A stretch of DNA of 64,000 nt from Campylobacteraceae bacterium (GCA_013215945.1 JABSOM010000002.1:1-64000), one strand, 5' to 3'; counted from the stretch's first letter, positions 9,563 to 18,117 are shown. The notes: generated from the sequence alone by a model not told the origin. Numbers and translations: made by a program.

Positions 9563-9630
9563 TTAATTCCTTATCTTTCGTGCTTAATTCCTTATCTATT
9601 TGTGCTAATAAATACAGCAATTAGTGCTAA
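9563..9630. promoter_or_regulatory. Helically phased direct repeats, probable AraC-type operator
   Basis: Two identical 14-bp copies of TTAATTCCTTATCT start at 9563 and 9584 (21 bp apart). Three GTGCTWA motifs start at 9580, 9602 and 9624, exactly 22 bp apart. Direct repeats spaced by two helical turns are the usual half-sites of AraC/XylS regulators. The array lies in the gap between the exporter and the AraC-GyrI regulator, 40 bp from the former. Confidence 0.62.
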
Positions 9631-9672
9631 GTATTTATATCTTATGTGATAATATATTTTTAGGAGTAAAAT

Positions 9673-10554
9673 ATGCATAAAAAAGAGACGACTTTATTGC
9701 ACAGTAAAATTGCAAATGAAATGATGAATTATATTAACACCTATATAGATAGTCCTATTAATATAGATGAAATGGCTTTAGAATTTAAGATAAGTAAATT
9801 TCATTTTCAACGTATCTTTAAAGAACAAATGGGCGAAAATATTTATGAAAGTATTAAATCCATTCGTTTACAAAAAGCAAGCAATTTATTACTTACGAAT
9901 CAAGCTTCAACCATTAGTAGAATTGCTTCTCAATGTGGTTATTCCTCTTCTACCTCTTTTTTGAGAGCTTTTAAACAACGCTTTGGTCAAACACCAAAAG
10001 AGTGGAGAAAAGGTGGGTATAAAGACTATTCAAATAAAATATTAAATCTATGTTCAGGTATTTCTTTAATAGGTAAAAACGATATATGTAAAGAACCTAA
10101 TATTGTAAAAATTGAAAAAAAAGTGGCCTATTATATAAGAGAAAAAGGACATGGAAATAATTCCAATAAATCATGGCAAAAACTAAAAGCATGGGTATAT
10201 TCAAATAATATTCAAAACTATTTTCAAATTGGCATTTATCATGACAATCCTATTATTACAAAACCTCAAGATTGCCACTACGTTGCAGGAATTGTAATTG
10301 ATGAAAAAGATATTTTAAAAGAGAGTAATTTACCTTATTTTTCACTTTATTCTGGTTTGTGTGCAGAATTTTCTTTTGAAGGAAAATATGAAGATATTCT
10401 AAAGTTGATTCAATGGGTATATCATTACTGGTTACCTAATTCTGGTTATGAAGCTACAACTATTCCTTCTTATATACGTTTTGTGAAAAATGATTATTTT
10501 GATAACTCTGGCACTTTTGTAGCAAAGTATTATGTTCCCATCATTTTTACTTAA
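9673..10554 (+). CDS. AraC family regulator with GyrI-like effector domain
   Basis: A 293-residue regulator with the DNA-binding part first: residues 15-115 carry two helix-turn-helix motifs ending in GYSSSTSFLRAFKQRFGQTP. Residues about 135-292 form a GyrI-like small-molecule domain. This is the Rob/SoxS-related architecture of multidrug regulators such as Rob. AGGAG lies 8 bp before the ATG. It is divergent from the EamA exporter across the phased repeat array, so it probably controls that exporter and itself. Confidence 0.9.
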   Translation: MHKKETTLLHSKIANEMMNYINTYIDSPINIDEMALEFKISKFHFQRIFKEQMGENIYESIKSIRLQKASNLLLTNQASTISRIASQCGYSSSTSFLRAFKQRFGQTPKEWRKGGYKDYSNKILNLCSGISLIGKNDICKEPNIVKIEKKVAYYIREKGHGNNSNKSWQKLKAWVYSNNIQNYFQIGIYHDNPIITKPQDCHYVAGIVIDEKDILKESNLPYFSLYSGLCAEFSFEGKYEDILKLIQWVYHYWLPNSGYEATTIPSYIRFVKNDYFDNSGTFVAKYYVPIIFT

Positions 10555-10632
10555 AATGCTGATATTTTTTTAATAAAATAATATTACTTTGCTATACTAA
10601 TAAAAAGTTTACATAAAAAACAAAGGGAAAGA

Positions 10633-11196
10633 ATGCTTTTAGATTACAGTGAAGAAAGTACCATAAATAAGTATAAACTTATGTCAGATACAGTTGTACC
10701 AAGACCTATTGCTTGGATAGTAACCCAAGAAAATGGTGTCATTAATGCAGCCCCTTTTTCATATTTTATTCCTTTATCTTCAAGTCCTGCTACTGTTATA
10801 GTTTCAATTGGACATAAAGAAGATGGTTCGCAAAAAGACTCACTTTCAAATATCTTAAAAAATAAAAAAGCAACCATTTGTTTTGTTAATAAAAACAATG
10901 TAAAACAAGCTGCTTTAAGTGCTACGTCATTAGGAAATAATGAGAGTGAAATAGAAAAATATGAAATAGAGGTTAATACAGTATTAGAAGATTACCCTCC
11001 CATGATTAGCTCAAGCCAAAGTGCTTTATTTTGCGATTATTATTCTACAGTTGAACTTCCAGGAAAAACAGTACCTATTATCTTAGAAATAAAAAAACAA
11101 TATATACAAGACGATAGAATAGATGAGAGATATCACATAAATGTTGATAATATTGGAAGAGTAGGGGCTAAGTTTAAAGCAATGGTGGATTTATAA
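10633..11196 (+). CDS. Flavin reductase-like FMN-binding protein
   Basis: A 187-residue split-barrel flavoprotein. The motif VPRPIAWIVTQENGVINAAPFSYF near residue 22 matches the flavin reductase-like/flavoredoxin family, in which this segment binds FMN. It is soluble, with no signal peptide. AAAGGGAAAG precedes the ATG. Its substrate cannot be deduced. The TAA stop lies within the left arm of the stem-loop at 11193-11218, and the duplicated hydrolase 3' end begins at the same place. Confidence 0.87.
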   Translation: MLLDYSEESTINKYKLMSDTVVPRPIAWIVTQENGVINAAPFSYFIPLSSSPATVIVSIGHKEDGSQKDSLSNILKNKKATICFVNKNNVKQAALSATSLGNNESEIEKYEIEVNTVLEDYPPMISSSQSALFCDYYSTVELPGKTVPIILEIKKQYIQDDRIDERYHINVDNIGRVGAKFKAMVDL

Positions 11197-11309
11197 AAGA
11201 AGCGTTAGCTTCTTTTATTCTACTATTTGATGCAGTTTTGAACAATGTTTTAAGTGTAAGTTTCCACCCTTTATATCGTTCATAATATCTTGGAAACTGT
11301 GTATATGTC
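11193..11309 (+). repeat. Direct repeat copy A: detached 3' end of the hydrolase-like gene plus its terminator
   Basis: This 117-bp stretch matches 16925-17041 in the same orientation without gaps; I count 5 differences. It contains an 11-bp stem-loop (ATAAAAGAAGC with its complement, loop GTTA) and, on the minus strand, the last 30 or so codons of the hydrolase-like gene ending in KHCSKLHQIVE. No upstream part of that gene is present. The stem-loop also serves as the end of the flavin reductase gene. Confidence 0.88.
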
Positions 11310-11345
11310 ATAGAAAAAACTCGCATTTTCTTATAGAAAAGAACG

Positions 11346-11361
11346 CTTACACTTTTGTAAG
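11346..11361 (+). promoter_or_regulatory. Small palindrome before the first sensor kinase gene
   Basis: CTTACA and TGTAAG flank a CTTT spacer, ending 11 bp before the TTG start and overlapping the ribosome-site region. TTACA half-sites recur before the outer-membrane gene at 16244, so binding by the local response regulator is possible. This is a weak inference. Confidence 0.25.
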
Positions 11362-11372
11362 GAAGGAAAAAT

Positions 11373-13073
11373 TTGCCTTTAAAGTATAAAATATTAAGTC
11401 TTCATATATTCATTATATGTTTAACACTGTTATTTATGTTTTTAATATATGATTCTTATAAATTAAATCAAAACAATACTTATGACAAGCAAATAAAACA
11501 AATTGTTGTAATAAACAAAGAATTTATGAATAACAACTTACAATATATTAAAAAAGAAGTTAAACAAACGGAAGCAATTTTTTTGAAAATAGAAAATGAG
11601 CTTAAAAAAATGTATATAGATGACAATACAAACGTAATAAACGTAAAAGATGAACTATCAAATCGATTTGATTTAAAAAAACAAGAGCTTTCACTTGAAG
11701 TTTTTAAAATAAATAAAGATTATAAAATAATTGATAGTAGTAATACCTTTGATATCAACTATTATATATCAATAAATAAAAATGAAAAAAAGACCCTTTC
11801 CAAGATTACAAAGGTACATGTCTTAAAACAATCTCCCGGTGTTTTTTTTGATGCTTTTGATCAAACAATTAAAAAATATGCATTTTTCAAGTTAAAAGAT
11901 TCTTCCTATTTAGGAATAAGTATAATTTTTGAATTTTCAAAAAAACATAAAGAAGCTTTCAAAAATCTGGTTATTTCCTTACATACAAAACTTAATTATC
12001 GTTATGTTATTAGGGACAGCAATAAGGTTGATTATACAATGAAATTTTTTATGAGAGCAGATGAGTTTTCATCACGCGCAGAATATTATGAAAAATTATA
12101 TAAAAATAAAAAACAATCTTTAATCGATTTGGCTTTTATTAAAGCATCAAAAGAAGGAAAATTCCATAGTATAGAAAAAGACAATAAACTCTATACTTAT
12201 GTACCTTTACTTAAAAAAGACAATGAACTTTTGCCTCTTTTTGCTGATATAGTACTGGAAATAGAATCAGATATTTCCTCTGAAAAACTGTTTTTTCAAA
12301 AAACATATAAATATGTAATTTATTTTGTTTTAATGCATATCTTGATGATTCTGGTGATTTTTTATTTTATAACTTCTTATCAAAACATAGAAAAGGATCT
12401 AAAAAAGGCAATTTTAAAAAATAAAAATTTAGTTAAATATAACAAAAATTTTATTTCCAATATGGTACATCAAATTAGAACACCCTTGGCTGTTATTATG
12501 AGTAATCTTTCACTTTTGGAGTATTTTAATAATGATAAAAATAAATACGCTCATCAAATTAATGCATCGATTACAACCTTATCAAACTCCTATGAAAACC
12601 TATCGTATATAAATTCTTACGATTCTTTATTATATAAGAATAAAAGAATTGATTTAAGTGATTTTTTAAAAAAAAGAGTCAGTTATTTTGATGCTGCCGC
12701 AAATGCTAATAAAATGAATCTGATAACTAATATAAATGATAATATTTTTTTTACAATCAATGATCTTGAGTTAGAACGTATTATTGATAATACGATAACC
12801 AATGCAATCAAATATTCATATTTTCAAAAAGATACTTATATTACATTAAAAAAGAATTCAATTGCTATTGTAATTAGCTTTAAAAACCAGGGATATAAAA
12901 TTAAAAATGAAGAAATGTTATTTGAGAAAAAAGAGAAAGAAGAAAATCAAGAGCGCTTAAATTTGGGACTTTATGTAGTAAGTTTGATAGCAAAAAAACA
13001 TAATATAAAAATAGTATTTAGAAGAGAAAATGATTTTAACATTTTTGAATATCATTTTAAAAATACAGATTAA
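11373..13073 (+). CDS. Membrane sensor histidine kinase (first of pair)
   Basis: A 566-residue kinase. Helix 1 (residues about 8-27) and helix 2 (about 312-334) frame a large periplasmic sensor without a recognised domain. The H box MVHQIRTPLAV places the phospho-accepting histidine at residue 366. The ATPase domain shows the N box (IIDNTITNAIKYS) and a late LNLGLYVVSLIA, but its D/F-box glycines are reduced. The start is TTG 11373 behind AAGGAAGG. It shares layout, length and H-box position with the kinase at 13784, so the two likely arose by duplication around one regulator. Confidence 0.88.
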   Translation: MPLKYKILSLHIFIICLTLLFMFLIYDSYKLNQNNTYDKQIKQIVVINKEFMNNNLQYIKKEVKQTEAIFLKIENELKKMYIDDNTNVINVKDELSNRFDLKKQELSLEVFKINKDYKIIDSSNTFDINYYISINKNEKKTLSKITKVHVLKQSPGVFFDAFDQTIKKYAFFKLKDSSYLGISIIFEFSKKHKEAFKNLVISLHTKLNYRYVIRDSNKVDYTMKFFMRADEFSSRAEYYEKLYKNKKQSLIDLAFIKASKEGKFHSIEKDNKLYTYVPLLKKDNELLPLFADIVLEIESDISSEKLFFQKTYKYVIYFVLMHILMILVIFYFITSYQNIEKDLKKAILKNKNLVKYNKNFISNMVHQIRTPLAVIMSNLSLLEYFNNDKNKYAHQINASITTLSNSYENLSYINSYDSLLYKNKRIDLSDFLKKRVSYFDAAANANKMNLITNINDNIFFTINDLELERIIDNTITNAIKYSYFQKDTYITLKKNSIAIVISFKNQGYKIKNEEMLFEKKEKEENQERLNLGLYVVSLIAKKHNIKIVFRRENDFNIFEYHFKNTD

Positions 13074-13096
13074 ATATAATAAATAAAGAGGTTAAA

Positions 13097-13771
13097 ATGA
13101 CTTTAAACGTTGTAATAATAGAAGATGATATCCAACTTAATTTAGTTCTATCAGAATATTTCACTTTGAAAAACTTTAAAACAATTTGTATTCACGATGG
13201 TATAGAAGCGGTAGATTTTATCGAAAAATCAAATTCTCATAAAGTTGGCTTATATATTATTGATATTAATTTACCTTCCTATAATGGTCTTGATATTATA
13301 AAATTCATACGGAAAACCGATATTGTAACACCCATTATAATTGTAACCGCATCTCTTGAAATTAAAAATCTTACAGATGCTTTTGATTTTGGATGTAGTG
13401 AATATATAAAAAAACCTTTTCATATAAAAGAACTTGAAATTCGTGTTAATAAGCTCCTACATAATGAGATTAAAGTAATATATTTTTCTGATGATTTTTA
13501 CTATGATGAAGAAAAAAAATCTTTTTCATATCAAAAAGAGATGATTGACTTACGCTTCAAAGAACAGCGTTTGATTGAAATACTATTACAAAATGCGAAC
13601 AAACTTGTACCTGCAGAAATTATTTATGATTATGTATGGGAGGGAGAGATACGTGAATTGTATCCCTTACGACAATTATTAAGGGATATAAGAAAAAAAC
13701 TTCCTATGGATATTATTACTACAAAAGTAAAACAAGGTTATATTATTAAAACCAAGCAGTATAAACAATAG
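13097..13771 (+). CDS. OmpR-type response regulator
   Basis: A 224-residue regulator with a receiver domain (acidic pair EDD near residues 9-11, phospho-accepting Asp56 in LYIIDINLPSYNG, conserved Thr in VTAS, Lys in IKKPF) and a C-terminal winged helix-turn-helix (residues about 130-220). It lies 23 bp after one histidine kinase and 12 bp before another, so both probably feed it. Likely targets are its own operon and the secreted or outer-membrane genes at 15554-16891. Confidence 0.92.
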   Translation: MTLNVVIIEDDIQLNLVLSEYFTLKNFKTICIHDGIEAVDFIEKSNSHKVGLYIIDINLPSYNGLDIIKFIRKTDIVTPIIIVTASLEIKNLTDAFDFGCSEYIKKPFHIKELEIRVNKLLHNEIKVIYFSDDFYYDEEKKSFSYQKEMIDLRFKEQRLIEILLQNANKLVPAEIIYDYVWEGEIRELYPLRQLLRDIRKKLPMDIITTKVKQGYIIKTKQYKQ

Positions 13772-13783
13772 GATGTATTATTA

Positions 13784-15508
13784 ATGAAAAATAAATATTT
13801 TCTTATCTTATTAAATATTCTTATTACTTTTGTCTCTCTTTATTTTACCTATACTCTCTTTAAAAGTTATAAAGAGGAACAGAAAAATAAAATAGCCGTA
13901 TATTTGGATAAACGTATTAAAATAAATAAAAGTTTTATTAAAAATGCATTTGTAACCATTCAAAATGAAATTAATTCAAATGAAAAAATGTTTCTTAGAA
14001 TGCACAATGAAGCATTGTTTATATTAAGAAAAAAAGGAAAAATCAATATTGACGTACTAAAAAAAACACTTCAAGAAAAATATGATATTTCAAATATTGA
14101 TTTTCATCTTTTTTATATTAATAAAAACTATCTTATTACCGAATCAACATATTTAAAGGATATAGGGTTTGATTTATCACTTGTTCCTGATGCACGTAAA
14201 GAGTTAAATCGTTCAAATAGTGATAATTTGGTACATTATTCAAATACTATTTCTATTGATATTATTACTTCAGATGTGAAAAGTTACTCGTATGCTAAAG
14301 TGAATGATTCTTATTATTTAGAAATGGGGTTTATTAATCATAATATAAAAAGCATTCTTAAAGAAACAATGAAGAATATACAAATAATTACAGATAAGAG
14401 AAGTCAACTTTATAGAATTGAGAAAAAATTAGATGAAACAGAATATTACGATAATGTGCTGAATAAAAATACGCAGCTGTCAAAAGAAGCTTATATCAAA
14501 TCTCGGAAAAAGTTTCCTACAGGTATCACAAGTGATAATTTAATTATAGACTCGAATAGAAAAGAAAAAATATTAAAAAAATACTTAGAAGATACAATCA
14601 TATTCTATATTCCACTAATCAAAAAAAATAATAAATATCTTGATGTAATGGGAGATTTTGTACTAGAGCTTTATATTGACATGCAGTATGAAAAAGAATT
14701 AAATGAAAAAATTACTTTTTATTATTATCTTTTTGTTCTTATTCATATTATTTTACTTATTATAATTTATTTTTTTACAAAAAAATACCATATGTCTCAG
14801 CTTGCACTGGAAAAAGAAATAAAAGTAAAAGAATTTGTATTAGAAGAAAACAGAGACTTCATTACGTTAATGACTGCGCATATGCGTACCCCTCTATCCA
14901 TTATTATGAATAACTTTTCATTTTTAGAAATGAAAAGTTCAAGTAAACTTCATAAATACTTACTTCAAATTAATTCAGCAATTAATATGTTGAAAAAATC
15001 CAATGATGATCTTGAATATTTAAGTGCTAATTCTCATATTATTTATCTAAGCGCTTCTGTACACCTAAGTAGGTTTATCCAAGATCGTATTGACTTTTTT
15101 TCCTCTATTCTTGAAGTCCAACATCGTGAACTTAGTTATTCTTTTGATAAAGATGCATATATAACAATCAATGCTATAGAGTTAGAGCGTTTAGTTGATA
15201 ATAACCTCTCCAACGCAATTAAATATAGCAAAGAGAATACTACGATATATATCAAACTTTATAAAATACAAGATGTTTATTGTTTAAGTTTTGCATCAAA
15301 GTCACAAGCTATTTTTGATACAAAAAGAATATTTGAAAAAAGTTACCAAGAAAATAATGATGCAAAAAGAAGCCTTGGTTTGGGTTTATCTATGGTGAAA
15401 ACAATTTGTAATAAACACAATATTTTATATGAAGTTAGTTATGAAGACGGAATGAATATTTTTAAGTATTTTTTTAAAGTAAGTAGAAACAACAAACCCA
15501 AATTATAA
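13784..15508 (+). CDS. Membrane sensor histidine kinase (second of pair)
   Basis: A 574-residue kinase with an N-terminal helix, a periplasmic sensor region of about 280 residues, a second helix near 310-332, the H box MTAHMRTPLSI (His366), the N box LVDNNLSNAIKYS and the G box SLGLGLSMVKTI. The ATPase motifs are better kept than in the partner at 11373. The sensor regions share spacing and the N-terminal 'KIAVYLDKRIKINKSFIKN' style segment with the first kinase. It completes a kinase-regulator-kinase operon. Confidence 0.88.
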   Translation: MKNKYFLILLNILITFVSLYFTYTLFKSYKEEQKNKIAVYLDKRIKINKSFIKNAFVTIQNEINSNEKMFLRMHNEALFILRKKGKINIDVLKKTLQEKYDISNIDFHLFYINKNYLITESTYLKDIGFDLSLVPDARKELNRSNSDNLVHYSNTISIDIITSDVKSYSYAKVNDSYYLEMGFINHNIKSILKETMKNIQIITDKRSQLYRIEKKLDETEYYDNVLNKNTQLSKEAYIKSRKKFPTGITSDNLIIDSNRKEKILKKYLEDTIIFYIPLIKKNNKYLDVMGDFVLELYIDMQYEKELNEKITFYYYLFVLIHIILLIIIYFFTKKYHMSQLALEKEIKVKEFVLEENRDFITLMTAHMRTPLSIIMNNFSFLEMKSSSKLHKYLLQINSAINMLKKSNDDLEYLSANSHIIYLSASVHLSRFIQDRIDFFSSILEVQHRELSYSFDKDAYITINAIELERLVDNNLSNAIKYSKENTTIYIKLYKIQDVYCLSFASKSQAIFDTKRIFEKSYQENNDAKRSLGLGLSMVKTICNKHNILYEVSYEDGMNIFKYFFKVSRNNKPKL

Positions 15509-15553
15509 TGGCTTGTTGAAGAGTATTAATTACTGTATTTTCATACAATACTA

Positions 15554-16048
15554 TTATCTTTTACTTAAATATTTACCTTTAGCATAAGCAGGTTTCCCAT
15601 AAAAATTTGTATATTTTTGTATCTTTTGCTTCCATGCAGTATCATTGCTTTTTATAAGGTCTCTTACAATTCTTGCATTTAAATTTTTTGGGAGTTGTGT
15701 GTTTTTTTCAACTAAACAAATAGATTTATTCATTTGTTTTTTTGATGTTTGTCCCTTAGTTAAAATACCTCGTATTCTTATGCTATCAGGTTTACCTTTT
15801 ATTTTTTTAAAAGTACTTGAATACTCTCCCGCATTAGAACTGATGTAATAAGTACCATCTTCAATACTTTTTGTATTGGTATAAACTATTGAAGGGCGTA
15901 ATGCTGATATATTTAATAAATTCTTTGCACAATAAATTGTATGTACATAAATATTGATATTACTTTTGATATAAATATCTTTATATCCCTCCACTGCAAA
16001 AACGCTTGTATACAAAAATACAAATACGATTAAAACACTTTTTTTCAT
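15554..16048 (-). CDS. Small secreted protein of unknown function
   Basis: A 164-residue protein with a clear signal peptide (cleavage near FA-VEG, residue 18). The mature part is basic and holds two cysteines, in YCAKNLLN and SICLVEK, which could form a disulfide. I recognise no family. AAAAGGAATAAA precedes the ATG. It is convergent with the second kinase gene and divergent from the outer-membrane-like gene, sharing the intergenic repeat region with it, which suggests control by the adjacent two-component system. Confidence 0.7.
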   Translation of the reverse strand: MKKSVLIVFVFLYTSVFAVEGYKDIYIKSNINIYVHTIYCAKNLLNISALRPSIVYTNTKSIEDGTYYISSNAGEYSSTFKKIKGKPDSIRIRGILTKGQTSKKQMNKSICLVEKNTQLPKNLNARIVRDLIKSNDTAWKQKIQKYTNFYGKPAYAKGKYLSKR

Positions 16049-16096
16049 TTTATTCCTTTTATTTTTTTGAATCTTAACATAAGGATGTCATAAGAA

Positions 16097-16172
16097 TGTA
16101 ATATTTTTGCAAGCAATATTTCTTTTTGTATTGTTAGCATTTTATTTCATTCTTAAATTTAAAAATATTACA
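16097..16172. promoter_or_regulatory. Inverted repeat in a divergent promoter region
   Basis: TGTAATATTTTT (16097-16108) and its exact complement AAAAATATTACA (16161-16172) lie in the 195-bp gap between two divergently transcribed export-type genes. A third TTACAT follows at about 16201. A repeat of TTACA half-sites between divergent genes beside a response regulator suggests its binding region. Confidence 0.35.
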
Positions 16173-16243
16173 TAGATATGACAAATAACTTATAAAGGTC
16201 TTACATTTTTTCTTTATCATTATGAAAATTATTAAGGAAATAA

Positions 16244-16891
16244 ATGAAGAAATTATTAATACTCAAAAACATTTGTAAAGTAAGTTTAGTTGCAGCTGTA
16301 ACTATAGGCTCTTTGAATGCTAAAGGTTTTGAAGCAAATGTGCTTGTAACAACAGATAAAGCGTATGTACTTGGAGGAAGTTATATTTTTAATGAGAATG
16401 TAAAACTAGGTTTAGGAATTATTAGTGTAGATGATTTGAATACAAATGCAAATAAAAAAGATGATTTTTTAGGAGGATATGCAACACTTGAATTAAAAAA
16501 AGAAGTTTATCCTAAAACAGAAGTTTTTTTAGATCTGAGTTATGTTAGTGGTAAAACGGATGAGACAAATTTAAGTATAGATAAAGCTATTGCAGGCTTT
16601 GGAGTTAAATATAATGATGATAAATATTTATCGCCTTATATTGGAATTACAAGTGAAGAAGTTACTTATGTTGGAATTTCTAAACAGTTAAGTGAATCTT
16701 GGGAAGTAGGGATTGGAGCTATGCATGATTTTGATTATAATGATAGTTCTGCATTTTTAACATTTTCATATAATTTTGGAAGTGGTTCTTCTTCTAATAT
16801 TACAACTTCGGTGAAAAGTGCTTTAAACAAGGAGTTTAATGATAAATATAAGGCAACTCCTACTCCTGCTCCTGAAGTTTTTGCTAAATAA
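16244..16891 (+). CDS. Outer-membrane beta-barrel-like protein
   Basis: A 215-residue protein with a signal peptide (residues 1-26, ending LNA-KG) and alternating beta strands throughout the mature part (for example AYVLGGSYIF, ATLELKKEV, FLTFSYNFG), as in small outer-membrane barrels. A strand ending in aromatic residues (SYNFG) is followed by a hydrophilic tail with a TPTPAPE stretch. No family is recognised with certainty. It is probably expressed with or by the adjacent two-component module. Confidence 0.68.
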   Translation: MKKLLILKNICKVSLVAAVTIGSLNAKGFEANVLVTTDKAYVLGGSYIFNENVKLGLGIISVDDLNTNANKKDDFLGGYATLELKKEVYPKTEVFLDLSYVSGKTDETNLSIDKAIAGFGVKYNDDKYLSPYIGITSEEVTYVGISKQLSESWEVGIGAMHDFDYNDSSAFLTFSYNFGSGSSSNITTSVKSALNKEFNDKYKATPTPAPEVFAK

Positions 16892-16919
16892 TTTATCTGA
16901 ATAATATTGTTATGAGGCT

Positions 16920-16955
16920 GTAGAATAAAAGAAGCTTTTGCTTCTTTTATTCTAC
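16920..16955. terminator. Bidirectional terminator
   Basis: A perfect 16-bp stem (16920-16935 with 16940-16955) with a TTTT loop lies between convergent genes. The stop codon of the minus-strand gene (16947-16949) lies in the right arm. T-rich arms serve as U-tracts on both strands. Confidence 0.82.
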
Positions 16956-17041
16956 TATTTGATGCAGTTTTGAACAATGTTTTAAGTGTAAGTTTCCACC
17001 ATTCATATCGTTCATAATATCTTGAAAACTGTGTATATGTC
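16925..17041 (+). repeat. Direct repeat copy B: native 3' end of the hydrolase-like gene
   Basis: This is the intact counterpart of 11193-11309: 117 bp, same orientation, five mismatches counted by hand. It covers the terminator and the last 30 codons of the minus-strand gene. Together the copies bracket about 5.6 kb holding the two-component module, the secreted protein and the outer-membrane-like protein. Confidence 0.88.
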
Positions 17042-17789
17042 CGTTATAAACATATACAAAAATCTCATCCCCTTTTTCTAAAAAGTGTTTTTTCCCAAAG
17101 TTTGCATAAGCTGTAGCTCCTGCTGCTATTAATACTCCATCTTTACCTTCTAAATCTTTTATAAAAGGATTTAACTCTTCTAGTGGCCCACAATCATCTT
17201 GTGTATTAAACTTATCAATCATCCATGTTTTTAAGGTATCAAAAAAATATGAATAAGAATTTACAGCAGAAGTTGTTCCATAATCATGTAAGATTCCATT
17301 TCTTTTAATAAAAGAACAAATATGATAATTGTTTAAAATACCATCTTCACAGAAACTATCAATTTCAATAAATTCATTGGATATTCCTTTTGAATTTGAA
17401 CCCCAGTTCTTTTTTGTACTTAGTTTATTACCATCACTTAGTCTCATACTGCAATCATTAAAAGCAGCAAATTCTTTAGGAACTAAATCTATTAATTTCC
17501 CATTTTCAAAGATAAAATCACATAACAATGCAACTTCTGCTTCTACTTGTAAACATTCACAATCATTGTGATTAATACTATCATCACTGATTGGAAAATG
17601 TCCTAAAAATCCCTTGTCATTTGGAATATAAAAAGGGAACAAACCTTTGGGTGCATCTTTTTCTTGGGTTTTTATTTTTGAGAACTCATCGCTTTCACCA
17701 GCTTCGCTTAAATGATTTGCGAAATTCCCAGCAACACCAAAACCTAAATAGTTTTTGAATTTATCTGTCGTATATATATTTTTTTGCAT
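16947..17789 (-). CDS. DUF5718-type protein, fumarylacetoacetate hydrolase-like
   Basis: A soluble 280-residue protein. Features such as NYLGFGVAGNFANHL near the N-terminus, VEAEVALLCDF around residue 82, FAAFNDCSMR and a C-terminal GDEIFVYVYNGHIHSF resemble the fumarylacetoacetate hydrolase fold, in which acidic residues in the central strands bind a metal. I believe it belongs to the DUF5718 group found in Campylobacterota; the reaction is unknown. Its 3' end is duplicated 5.7 kb away. Confidence 0.62.
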   Translation of the reverse strand: MQKNIYTTDKFKNYLGFGVAGNFANHLSEAGESDEFSKIKTQEKDAPKGLFPFYIPNDKGFLGHFPISDDSINHNDCECLQVEAEVALLCDFIFENGKLIDLVPKEFAAFNDCSMRLSDGNKLSTKKNWGSNSKGISNEFIEIDSFCEDGILNNYHICSFIKRNGILHDYGTTSAVNSYSYFFDTLKTWMIDKFNTQDDCGPLEELNPFIKDLEGKDGVLIAAGATAYANFGKKHFLEKGDEIFVYVYNGHIHSFQDIMNDMNGGNLHLKHCSKLHQIVE

Positions 17790-17918
17790 TTTTTTTCCTT
17801 CTTACACACATAAAAAGTATTATCTTTTTATAAACGTACCGTAGTACAAAGTATATTTTTCAATAGTATAAAAAATATTATGAAAATGTGGTTTTATCAT
17901 AAAGGAGTTTTGAAGATC

Positions 17919-17947
17919 AAGATAAATAGAATTATTCTATTTATCTT
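17919..17947. terminator. Stem-loop terminator beyond the acyl-CoA operon
   Basis: A perfect 13-bp stem (17919-17931 with 17935-17947) and a TTA loop. On the plus strand a short T-run follows; on the minus strand the U-tract is weak. It overlaps the stop codon of the small reading frame at 17937 and is the likely end of the minus-strand transcript coming from 23.9 kb. Confidence 0.65.
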
Positions 17948-18059
17948 TTGATTAAATTGAAACTCTTGTATGGATAAATAAACCGGACATGACGAGCAGA
18001 AGTAAAACTTCCTTGGCGCCTTTGTTTGGTTTATTTATTTGAATAATATTCATTTCCAT
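17937..18059 (-). CDS. Candidate 40-residue peptide with a CSSCP motif
   Basis: A small frame that starts 58 bp after the malyl-CoA lyase-like gene. It has an AAGGAA site six bases before ATG and ends inside the terminator stem. The product runs MEMNIIQINKPNKGAKEVLL, then CSSCPVYLSI, then a polar tail. It has no signal peptide. Codons such as GGC, GCC, CTC, TCG and CCG are unlike neighbouring genes. An 11-bp inverted repeat (17975-17985 with 18028-18038) lies inside the frame, so a structured RNA is an alternative. I recognise no family. Confidence 0.42.
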
Positions 18060-18117
18060 ACCGTTTCCTTTTTTTTGATTATTTTACTTAGTTAATCTTT
18101 ATCTTTGCTAAAAAACC

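Noticed and set aside
11193-17041. Calling the 117-bp repeats attachment sites of an integrative element
   Set aside because: No integrase, transposase or other mobility gene lies between them, so only the repeat itself and a possible insertion are reported.
17937-18059. Methanobactin or PqqA-type precursor peptide
   Set aside because: The CSSCP motif gives only a loose likeness, and no modification enzymes (MbnB/MbnC or radical-SAM genes) are adjacent.
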